DNA of 5,503 bases from an uncultured beta proteobacterium. Lineage in GTDB: Bacteria; Pseudomonadota; Gammaproteobacteria; Burkholderiales; Burkholderiaceae. The position numbers were made by a program, and so were the translations under genes. The notes under the pieces are model-generated. The model saw nothing but the letters and a program-made list of their open reading frames with translations, was not told where the DNA came from and did no database searches. Positions 1 to 5,503 of the stretch are shown one piece after another (within the stretch, counting starts at the first letter, position 1; each line of letters opens with the position of its first letter). The stretch covers positions 1-5,503 of the forward strand of contig CAILON010000375.1 in assembly GCA_903835865.1 (NCBI GenBank), written 5' to 3'.

Positions 1-1158
1 AATACTTGCGGCCTGATGGCAGTGTTAGCTATTGTTGCTGCGCCAATGCCCCACATACTCGCCATTGGTTTACTACCCGATACTTTATTAGCGCCAATCA
101 GTCTTGGAATTTTGTTGATGGCACTGCGCTGGCTTCGCAATGATGCTTTGAATCTTGGTCAATGGTTGGTATTAGGAATTTTGCTTGGTCTTGCTGGTCT
201 GAGTAAATATACGGCAGCCTTTACTGCCTTTGCATTGCTATTGGTTTTCTTAAGCGCACCCAAAAAACCATGGATTACTAAAACTGGTTTTTGGCTGGCA
301 GCTCTAGTGGCGCTTATCTTGATTGGCCCTGTTCTCTATTGGAACTGGGTTAATGATTGGATCTCGTTTAAATATCAAATTGCTCATGGCAGTGGCGGTG
401 CCTGGCTCTGGCGTAGTGTAGGCACTTTTCTATTGCTTCAAATTGCAGTCTTTGGCCCCTTGATTATTTTGGGGGGCGCAATATTCATCAAAGATTTTGT
501 GCATGCGAATAAATTTTCTCTAATTGCCTTACTTGGATTCTTTTTTATTCCCTTTGTTATTTTTGCGAGCCTATCCGGCGGAGGCGGCTTGCCGCACTGG
601 ACAACCCCTGCATGGTTTTGTTTAGCCCCATTTGCAGGCATCGGTCTTGCAAAAATATGGGCAACTTACCATCGTCGACTTATTCGTATTTTGTTCTGCG
701 TTCAAATAGCTTTCTGCTTGATTGGTTTTGGTTTGGTTTTATCAGGCGGCATCAACTCTGCATCTATTAAATCAAATCCCATAGCCGATCTTTATGGCTG
801 GAAGGTGGCTGGACAAAAAGCGGCAGAGTTGGCGAGCGCTACCAGCTCCAATGGCATTGCAGTGCAAAACTGGACCCTTGCTAGTCGAGCTGCTTGGTAT
901 GCAAGGCCAATTCCGGTGTTTGTTTTAGACCAGCGCCAAGATCAATTTGACCTCTGGTTCGGTCAACTCCCTAAAGGAGCAAAGATCATCTTGGTGAACT
1001 GGTCTGGCATGCCATTTAACGCCCCTATTGGCCCCAAGATGGGCTTCGAAGCTTGTCAGCCCTTAGATAGCCTAGAAACTAGGCATTTTGGTCAATATTT
1101 ATCAAAATTTGACTTTAGTCTTTGCAGTAACTGGCAAGACGCTGGTTCGGCAGACTAA
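1..1158 (+). CDS. GT39/ArnT-like integral membrane glycosyltransferase, 5' partial
   Basis: The frame is open from the first base, so this is the C-terminal 385 residues of a longer protein; the Met codon at 16 is internal, not a start. It matches the PMT_2/GT39 family, which transfers a sugar from a polyprenyl-phosphate donor to a lipid or protein on the periplasmic side of the inner membrane. Using window codon 1 as residue 1, visible hallmarks are a Pro-Asp pair (26-27) at the start of a membrane segment, GLAGLSKY (63-70), a WN..NDW..FKYQ loop (114-126), a Leu-Pro-His-Trp periplasmic turn (197-200), and a soluble tail with NWTLASRAAWYARP (290-303) and LDQRQDQFDLW (309-319). About eight hydrophobic segments precede the tail. 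The family's catalytic acidic residue sits in the first periplasmic loop and is off the window, so activity cannot be judged. Acceptor and sugar are unknown; ArnT itself is too specific a name. Confidence 0.88.
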   Translation, partial: NTCGLMAVLAIVAAPMPHILAIGLLPDTLLAPISLGILLMALRWLRNDALNLGQWLVLGILLGLAGLSKYTAAFTAFALLLVFLSAPKKPWITKTGFWLAALVALILIGPVLYWNWVNDWISFKYQIAHGSGGAWLWRSVGTFLLLQIAVFGPLIILGGAIFIKDFVHANKFSLIALLGFFFIPFVIFASLSGGGGLPHWTTPAWFCLAPFAGIGLAKIWATYHRRLIRILFCVQIAFCLIGFGLVLSGGINSASIKSNPIADLYGWKVAGQKAAELASATSSNGIAVQNWTLASRAAWYARPIPVFVLDQRQDQFDLWFGQLPKGAKIILVNWSGMPFNAPIGPKMGFEACQPLDSLETRHFGQYLSKFDFSLCSNWQDAGSAD

Positions 1159-1170
1159 TTCACCAAATTC

Positions 1171-1204
1171 AAGGGCTTATACGCGCAAGGCATTATCCTT
1201 ACGC
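1171..1204 (+). promoter_or_regulatory. Possible looped ribosome-binding region of the flippase-like gene
   Basis: An AAGGG Shine-Dalgarno-like run (1171-1175) is too far from the ATG at 1207 to work linearly, and a second AAGG (1187-1190) is 16 nt away. Bases 1183-1204 can fold as GCG-C-AAGG, a 6-nt loop, then CCTT-A-CGC: seven pairs with one C/A mismatch, ending two bases before the ATG. Folding would hide the nearer AAGG but place AAGGG about 9 nt from the start codon. The pairing is seen in the sequence; the effect on translation is inferred. Confidence 0.25.
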
Positions 1205-1206
1205 CT

Positions 1207-2250
1207 ATGAGCTTACATTCAGAGTCAACCCCTAAAGCCCCTTCTGGGTGGAAATCAGTCCTCAAACGCGCTTGGCCCACAATTCGGATCTTGTTATCCA
1301 TTGGCCTCTTATGGAAAGCCACCAGCGGAATTGATTGGCACGCCATTTTTGAGTCTGAGATTCAAATGGAGCCGTTGTGGTTTTTGGCAGCCCTCATCAG
1401 TGCAACTACTGCCTGTCTTTGCGGAGGATTCCGCTGGGCATTTCTCATGCGCAAATCTGGCTTTCAAGGACGCTTAAGAAATTACATCTTGCTCTATTTC
1501 ACAGGAGCATTAGTTAATCAAGGATTGCCAAGTACATTAGGTGGAGATAGCTATCGCGCCGTTACCGCAACCCACTTAGATAAATCAGGATCTCTGACTG
1601 GTAAAAAAGATTTAGATGAAGAGTTACACCACTCGGTCGATCTTGAACATGCTACTCCACGCCTTCGTTTAAGTTTTGCCATGGTCTTGGTAGATCGCCT
1701 GCTTGGCTTAGCCGGCAACAATCTATTAGGCGGTATTGGTTTGATTATTGGTGGTGCAGCATTGGCTACTTGGGGGCAAGATTTAGGCTATCTCATTACC
1801 GGCGTCATGATTGCCGTAGGCCTCTTGATTGCTGCTGGCTTAGCTTTTAAGCCCACCTATCGCTTACTCGAAAAGATTCTTGAGCGCTTTCAAATGACGA
1901 ATGCATTGCCAGGCATTCATATTGCTTTCTCATGGCCATATAACGTGGCTCAAGCTGCCTATGCGATTGCGATTCACTGCTTACTCATCTTTACTTTTTT
2001 CTGCTGTCTGCGTGCCTATGGCGTAGTGGCTCCCATACCTAGTTTGATGATTGGCCTGCCAGCTTTGAGCTTGTTACTGATGCTTCCAATTAGCATTTCT
2101 GGTTGGGGACTGCGCGAGGCTACCCTCTCTTCAGTTCTAGCACTGTGGGGAGTTAATCCATCAATTACTGTCTTGGCCTCCATTAGCTTTGGTGCCATCA
2201 CTGTCATCTCTGTATTGCCTGGCGCATACTTTTTACTGAAGCGTAAATAA
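1207..2250 (+). CDS. Flippase-like LPG_synthase_TM (UPF0104/YbhN-type) membrane protein
   Basis: A 347-residue polytopic inner-membrane protein of the LPG_synthase_TM family, the membrane part of MprF without its aminoacyl-transferase domain. Stand-alone members are usually found beside envelope glycosyltransferases and are thought to bind or move lipids; no enzymatic reaction is established. Family signatures are LGGDSYRA (111-118), VDRLLGL (162-168) and PISISGWGLREA (294-305), among about seven to eight hydrophobic segments beginning near residues 22, 56, 90, 160, 196, 250, 275 and 318. Between the first two signatures lies a hydrophilic, charged stretch (about 122-153) longer than the usual linker. 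The ATG at 1207 is the only ordinary start: the frame upstream to the stop at 1156 has no ATG, GTG or TTG. The gap to the GT39 gene is 48 nt, the longest in the window. Family assignment is firm; lysylphosphatidylglycerol synthesis should not be inferred. Confidence 0.87.
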   Translation: MSLHSESTPKAPSGWKSVLKRAWPTIRILLSIGLLWKATSGIDWHAIFESEIQMEPLWFLAALISATTACLCGGFRWAFLMRKSGFQGRLRNYILLYFTGALVNQGLPSTLGGDSYRAVTATHLDKSGSLTGKKDLDEELHHSVDLEHATPRLRLSFAMVLVDRLLGLAGNNLLGGIGLIIGGAALATWGQDLGYLITGVMIAVGLLIAAGLAFKPTYRLLEKILERFQMTNALPGIHIAFSWPYNVAQAAYAIAIHCLLIFTFFCCLRAYGVVAPIPSLMIGLPALSLLLMLPISISGWGLREATLSSVLALWGVNPSITVLASISFGAITVISVLPGAYFLLKRK

Positions 2251-2267
2251 TTCACAAAGCAAAAACT

Positions 2268-3527
2268 ATGGCTATTAGCGTCAACACAATGCGTGCGATT
2301 GATCACTGGGTTGGAGTGCCTTTATGCGCCCTCATCAGTCCAGTGGTGGCCTTGATCGACACCGTTAAAAATGTTTTTACTTCAGGTCCACAGACGCCAA
2401 AAAAACTACTCTTTATTGAACTCTCTGAAATGGGTAGCGCAATTCTGGTAGACCCCGCTATGCGTAATGCTCAAGCCCGCGGTGCTGAGCTCTATTTTTT
2501 GATTTTCAAAAGCAATCGTGCGAGCCTTACTTTATTAAATACTGTAAAACCTGAGAATATTTTTACGATCGACTCCTCGAGCATCGGCGGTCTCATTAAA
2601 GATACCTTAAGCTTTCTAGTGCTTGCACGTCGTCATCGCATTGACACCGTCATTGACTTGGAGCTGTTCTCGCGTTTTACAGCCATCCTGACTGGACTTT
2701 GCGGCGCTAGACGTCGAGTGGGTTATCACATCTTTCATGGTGAAGGATTGTGGCGTGGCTTCATGTTGACGCGCAAAGTGCACTACAACCCTCACATTCA
2801 CATTACCAAGAACTTTCTCTCGCTAATTCATGCAGCTTTTGCAAAAGAGATTGAAGTGCCCTTTAGCAAAATTCATATTCCAGACTCAGAAGTTCGTCTT
2901 GAGCAGGCAGTAATCAATCCTGCTGCACTAGAAACAGTTCGTACTCGCATCGAAAAACTGGCTCAAGATTCTGGCATCCCTTTTACTCCGGGTAAAGAAC
3001 GTCTCATTCTGATTAATCCCAACGCCAGTGATTTATTGCCACAACGTCGTTGGGCACAACAGCGCTTCTCTGAACTCATCCAAGCGATACATCAACGCTA
3101 TCCGCAAGACTTAATTCTCATTACAGGGTCTCCTGCTGAGATGAATTACGTTGAGAAGGTGCGCTCTGTTGCTAACATTAAAAATGCATTGAACTTTGCA
3201 GGTCAAGTGAGCTTTGCTGAGTTACCTCCGCTTTACACACTCTCCGATGTCATGGTTACTAATGACTCAGGACCAGGGCACTTCTCCGCCGTCACACCTT
3301 TGAGAACGGTAGTGCTCTTTGGCCCTGAAACTCCTGCACTATATGGTTCCGTTGGCAACTCCATCGCCATTACCGCTAATCTCGCCTGCTCTCCATGCGT
3401 TAGCGCTGCCAATCATCGTAAGACTCCCTGCCTTGACAACGTCTGCATGCAAGCAATTACCGTATCTCAAGTTCTTGATAAGGTGTCTGTGCAACTGGAT
3501 GCAGCAGATCAAGCAAAGGGTCGCTAA
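2268..3527 (+). CDS. GT9 (heptosyltransferase-like) glycosyltransferase with hydrophobic N-terminus
   Basis: A 419-residue GT9 protein, the family of the LPS heptosyltransferases WaaC/WaaF, which move a sugar from a nucleotide donor to an LPS core acceptor on the cytoplasmic face. The second Rossmann domain is well marked: INPNASD (249-255) with RRW (260-262), ITGSP (285-289), the NDSGPGH signature (332-338), VVLFGPETP (348-356), and a C-terminal Cys set (374, 377, 388, 393). The first domain starts at about residue 46 (KLLFIELSEMGS); the position of the family's catalytic Asp, normally 'GD', is Ser57. Residues 13-33 are hydrophobic, an N-terminal extension absent from WaaC/F that could anchor the protein to the membrane. 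The ATG at 2268 lies 17 nt after the previous stop with no clear Shine-Dalgarno; a second ATG at 2289 is possible but would cut into this segment. True heptose specificity is unproven. Confidence 0.88.
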   Translation: MAISVNTMRAIDHWVGVPLCALISPVVALIDTVKNVFTSGPQTPKKLLFIELSEMGSAILVDPAMRNAQARGAELYFLIFKSNRASLTLLNTVKPENIFTIDSSSIGGLIKDTLSFLVLARRHRIDTVIDLELFSRFTAILTGLCGARRRVGYHIFHGEGLWRGFMLTRKVHYNPHIHITKNFLSLIHAAFAKEIEVPFSKIHIPDSEVRLEQAVINPAALETVRTRIEKLAQDSGIPFTPGKERLILINPNASDLLPQRRWAQQRFSELIQAIHQRYPQDLILITGSPAEMNYVEKVRSVANIKNALNFAGQVSFAELPPLYTLSDVMVTNDSGPGHFSAVTPLRTVVLFGPETPALYGSVGNSIAITANLACSPCVSAANHRKTPCLDNVCMQAITVSQVLDKVSVQLDAADQAKGR

Positions 3528-3532
3528 GCGGG

Positions 3533-4312
3533 ATGAGCAAAAAAGCCATTCCCACACTTGCGTGGCTGATTCCGCTATTCCCCATTACTCTCGCAATAGC
3601 GATCTATTTTGGGGAATTTCAGAGTAGTAGCTTTCTTTTTATTAATCACATTACGCAACTACTTCCCGATACCATATGGGCGTGGCTAACTTTCTTTGGT
3701 AATGGCTGGGGCGTTTTTGCCATGGCATTTCCACTGCTTCTACTTGCTCCCCGTTTATTGACTGCCGGCATCATTGCTGGAGCCATTTCAGCAATCGCTA
3801 GCACCCTCTTAAAATCTTGGTTCGATCTGCCAAGGCCAGCTAGCTTACTGGATGATGGTAGTTTTTATCGCATTGGCGAACCCCTTCTCAACAGAGCCTT
3901 TCCATCTGGACATAGTCTGACGGCATTTGCGATTGCTAGTGCGCTCTACTTCTCTATAGATACTAGTAAGCGTCGCCCGATGCTCTTGATATTTGTTTTT
4001 GCTGTATTAATTGGCTTATCTCGTAGCGCAGTTGGAGCACACTGGCTAACCGATGTCTTGGCCGGGGCTGGAGTCGGTATGTGGTGCGGGATGATGGGGG
4101 CAATCTTAGGAGAATTTATTTCAGATACTCAACTGGCCCCCACAAAAATATGGCCGCGTCTCATAGCTATAGCAGGAGCGCTATCAATCTATGTGCATCT
4201 CACTCAAATCCTAGATCTTGAGTTGAACTTACCATTGCAATACGCTTCTATTGCCGTCATTAGCCTTACTTTGGTTTTCTTTATCAAAGCTCAATTCAGT
4301 AAAGCTAAGTAA
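3533..4312 (+). CDS. PAP2-family membrane phosphatase
   Basis: A 259-residue PAP2 (type 2 phosphatidic acid phosphatase) protein with the whole three-part active site: K94-x6-R101-P102, P124-S125-G126-H127, and S163-R164-x5-H170-x3-D174. In this family the two His residues act as nucleophile and acid/base and the Lys/Arg residues hold the phosphate. About six to eight membrane segments are visible, and the motifs lie in loops between them, as in PgpB, LpxE and undecaprenyl-pyrophosphate phosphatases. The substrate is probably a lipid phosphate or pyrophosphate; beside a GT39 enzyme and a flippase-like protein, recycling of a polyprenyl carrier or lipid A dephosphorylation are both reasonable, and the sequence does not decide. 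The ATG lies 5 nt after the GT9 stop, with AAAGGG (3515-3520) 12 nt upstream inside the GT9 gene, so translation is probably coupled. Confidence 0.93.
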   Translation: MSKKAIPTLAWLIPLFPITLAIAIYFGEFQSSSFLFINHITQLLPDTIWAWLTFFGNGWGVFAMAFPLLLLAPRLLTAGIIAGAISAIASTLLKSWFDLPRPASLLDDGSFYRIGEPLLNRAFPSGHSLTAFAIASALYFSIDTSKRRPMLLIFVFAVLIGLSRSAVGAHWLTDVLAGAGVGMWCGMMGAILGEFISDTQLAPTKIWPRLIAIAGALSIYVHLTQILDLELNLPLQYASIAVISLTLVFFIKAQFSKAK

Positions 4313-4316
4313 AGCC

Positions 4317-5198
4317 ATGTTTAGCTATCGACATGCATTCCACGCAGGCAGTCATGCTGATATTCTGAAGCACTTAACCCTCATTCATCTTGTGGAATAT
4401 CTACAAGAAAAACCAGGCGCCCTTACTATTGTCGATACCCATGCAGGCGCTGGCATCTATAACTTGGAAGATGGTTTTGCCACTGTCAGCAAAGAAGCAA
4501 ACGGAGGGATATTTCGACTTGCTCAATATGTAGAGTCTCGTGAAAAATCTGGAGCTCCTGTGGAATCCAGCATTCAACACTACCTTCAATGCATTCAAGC
4601 TGAAAATACCGATGGAGTGCTTGCCGCATACCCCGGGTCCCCTTTTATTTTGGCCCGACTCCTACGGCCACAAGATCGTCTCAAGTTATTTGAGTTACAT
4701 CCAAAAGAAATAGACATCCTTCGTCATAACGTCAATCAACTTCCCCAGGCTAAGCAGATCGATGTCTACGCTGAAGATAGCTTTGCCAGACTCAAAGGGC
4801 TTTTGCCACCCCCTAGTCGACGTGGTCTAGTGTTAATTGATCCATCCTACGAAGATAAACAAGACTATCGTTATTTAGAAACCGCCCTTGAAGAAGCATT
4901 GCAGCGCTTTGCCACTGGCTGTTATGCCGTTTGGTATCCCGCTTTATCTAGAAGAGAATCGGCTGCCTTGCCAGATCGCCTGAAAAAAATCGCTACTGCA
5001 CATCAGCGCTCCTGGTTACATGCAGAATTGCGCGTAGAAAATGCGCCTGGAGAGAGACGTTTACAGGCAAGTGGTGTGTTTATTATTAATCCACCCTGGA
5101 CTCTGCAAAAACATCTTGCAGACGCATTACCCGTTTTAGTCAAAGCGCTGGGGGTAGATGCGGGCGCCAAATTTATATTAAAAAGTGTTGAGGCCTGA
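4317..5198 (+). CDS. rlmJ: 23S rRNA (adenine(2030)-N6)-methyltransferase RlmJ
   Basis: RlmJ methylates A2030 of 23S rRNA at N6 using S-adenosylmethionine, acting on free rRNA in the cytoplasm. The protein has 293 residues, near the 280 of the E. coli enzyme. It opens with the family signature FSYRHAFHAGSHADILKH (2-19), followed by the SAM-binding motif VDTHAGAG (39-46), YPGSP (105-109), FELHP (125-129), the catalytic IDPSYE (174-179), ATGCYAVWYP (199-208) and the closing INPPW (257-261). The start is the ATG at 4317, 4 nt after the PAP2 stop, because the conserved N-terminus begins there; the same frame is open back to an ATG at 4251, but the 22 extra residues are non-family sequence translated from within the PAP2 gene. 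The catalytic motif reads DPSY rather than the DPPY of E. coli. Location at the end of an envelope gene run suggests co-transcription without functional linkage. Confidence 0.95.
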   Translation: MFSYRHAFHAGSHADILKHLTLIHLVEYLQEKPGALTIVDTHAGAGIYNLEDGFATVSKEANGGIFRLAQYVESREKSGAPVESSIQHYLQCIQAENTDGVLAAYPGSPFILARLLRPQDRLKLFELHPKEIDILRHNVNQLPQAKQIDVYAEDSFARLKGLLPPPSRRGLVLIDPSYEDKQDYRYLETALEEALQRFATGCYAVWYPALSRRESAALPDRLKKIATAHQRSWLHAELRVENAPGERRLQASGVFIINPPWTLQKHLADALPVLVKALGVDAGAKFILKSVEA

Positions 5199-5212
5199 AC
5201 TAGGGGCTAGTT
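5198..5212. repeat. Perfect 6-bp inverted repeat between converging genes
   Basis: AACTAG (5198-5203) and CTAGTT (5207-5212) are exact reverse complements around a GGG loop. The repeat touches the last base of the rlmJ stop codon and covers the stop codon of the SOUL gene. It could form a small hairpin in transcripts from either side, but the stem is short and AT-rich and no T-run follows directly in either direction, so it does not qualify as a normal intrinsic terminator. Confidence 0.4.
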
Positions 5213-5503
5213 AGAAACGTCAATCATCACCTCATTACGCCGCATGAATGGCAATGTCCATGGCGGGTTATAGCGGGCAAACTTGGGCACACCAGTTGCT
5301 TGTAAGTTTCGAGTTTTCATCCACTCCTCCAGCTCCAGAGTTTTGTTACTCACTTTTTCACTATTGTAAAAACCAGAAAACTGAATAACTGCCCGCTTTA
5401 CTGCAGGGATTTGACGTAACTGCACCTTTGCATTCAGGGGCTTAGGTATATTTTCTAAAGTGTATTCCGATGGCATCACAAATGACACTGTCCATTGCCC
5501 GGC
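5207..5503 (-). CDS. SOUL heme-binding family protein, 5' partial
   Basis: The C-terminal 98 residues of a SOUL/HBP-family protein; the frame stays open to the window edge, and the GTG at 5488-5486 is an internal Val, not a start. Members are usually about 180-210 residues, so roughly half is missing. Counting from the window edge, the visible part has the conserved run GQWTVSFVMPSEYTLE (2-17), then a Pro-Lys-Pro turn, QFSGFY (41-46), and the strongly conserved tail ARYNPPWTLPFMRRNEV (76-92), ending a few residues later. Vertebrate members bind heme or tetrapyrroles; the role of bacterial ones is poorly known, and heme binding cannot be claimed from this half. It converges on rlmJ with 8 nt between stop codons and belongs to a separate transcription unit. 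Confidence 0.92.
   Translation of the reverse strand, partial: AGQWTVSFVMPSEYTLENIPKPLNAKVQLRQIPAVKRAVIQFSGFYNSEKVSNKTLELEEWMKTRNLQATGVPKFARYNPPWTLPFMRRNEVMIDVSN

Larger units (their letters stand above)
1..5198 (+). other. Probable operon: four envelope genes followed by rlmJ
   Basis: Five same-strand genes are separated by 48, 17, 5 and 4 nt, and I find no convincing promoter or terminator between them. The last four genes are the tightest set. The order GT39, flippase-like, GT9 and PAP2 puts two sugar transferases, a putative lipid mover and a lipid phosphatase together, consistent with a lipid-carrier-based envelope glycan pathway. The unit must start left of the window because the GT39 gene does. 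Co-transcription is inferred from spacing alone. Confidence 0.65.

Noticed and set aside
2016..2306. 96-codon - strand reading frame opposite the flippase-like and GT9 genes
   Set aside because: It is antisense to a conserved gene, its composition is that of a shadow frame, and it shows no family motif.
3433..3461. TTGACA at 3433 as a -35 box for the PAP2 gene
   Set aside because: At 16-18 nt spacing no sequence resembles TATAAT (for example ATTACC), and it lies in coding sequence for the GT9 Cys region.
2268..3527. Naming the GT9 gene waaC, waaF or waaQ
   Set aside because: The N-terminal extension and the missing 'GD' Asp set it apart from the characterised enzymes, so a specific symbol would overstate the evidence.
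3319..3627. 102-codon + strand reading frame across the GT9/PAP2 junction
   Set aside because: It is out of frame with two well-supported genes, has no recognisable domain and no separate ribosome-binding site.
4218..4251. Possible promoter for rlmJ (TTGAGT or TTGAAC with TACGCT or TTCTAT)
   Set aside because: Each box matches the consensus at only three or four positions, within PAP2 coding sequence; a match this weak is expected by chance.
4251..4316. Upstream in-frame ATG giving RlmJ 22 extra residues
   Set aside because: RlmJ proteins begin at the FSYRHAFHAG motif, encoded from the ATG at 4317. The extra residues lie inside the PAP2 gene and resemble no RlmJ sequence.
5486..5488. GTG as the start of the SOUL gene
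   Set aside because: The frame continues to the window edge with family-like residues (GQWT), and the missing N-terminal half of the domain must lie beyond it.

Overview
The window looks like a stretch of a compact, moderately AT-rich betaproteobacterial chromosome. The protein styles, very short intergenic gaps and GC level suggest a freshwater Burkholderiales lineage such as Polynucleobacter. That assignment is inferred from gene character only; no marker gene is present to prove it. Coding density is close to total: the longest gene-free stretch is 48 bases (1159-1206), so no large non-coding region needs explaining.

Layout. Five genes run in the same direction on the + strand: a GT39/ArnT-type integral membrane glycosyltransferase (1-1158, N-terminus off the left edge), a flippase-like LPG_synthase_TM (UPF0104/YbhN-type) membrane protein (1207-2250), a GT9 heptosyltransferase-like protein with an extra hydrophobic N-terminus (2268-3527), a PAP2-family membrane phosphatase (3533-4312), and the 23S rRNA m6A2030 methyltransferase RlmJ (4317-5198). 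The gaps are 48, 17, 5 and 4 nt, so the last four at least are probably one transcription unit. A SOUL heme-binding-family gene lies on the - strand, converging on rlmJ with an 8-nt gap, and its N-terminal half is off the right edge (5207-5503).

How they fit together. The first four genes form a plausible cell-envelope glycan module. The GT39 enzyme would transfer a sugar from a polyprenyl-phosphate donor on the periplasmic side. The UPF0104 protein may help move or bind a lipid. The GT9 protein would add a sugar to an LPS-like acceptor on the cytoplasmic side. The PAP2 enzyme would dephosphorylate a lipid phosphate or pyrophosphate, for example carrier recycling or lipid A trimming. This joint role is inferred from family membership and adjacency. 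rlmJ is a housekeeping rRNA modification gene at the end of the unit, and the SOUL gene is unrelated.

The best leads for a second look are the GT9 protein, where the usual catalytic Asp of the 'GD' motif reads as Ser; a roughly 30-residue charged insertion in the flippase-like protein; and a hairpin directly before that gene's start codon. No mobile element, CRISPR array, RNA gene, phage or defence system is visible. I see no evidence here for a wholly new system.
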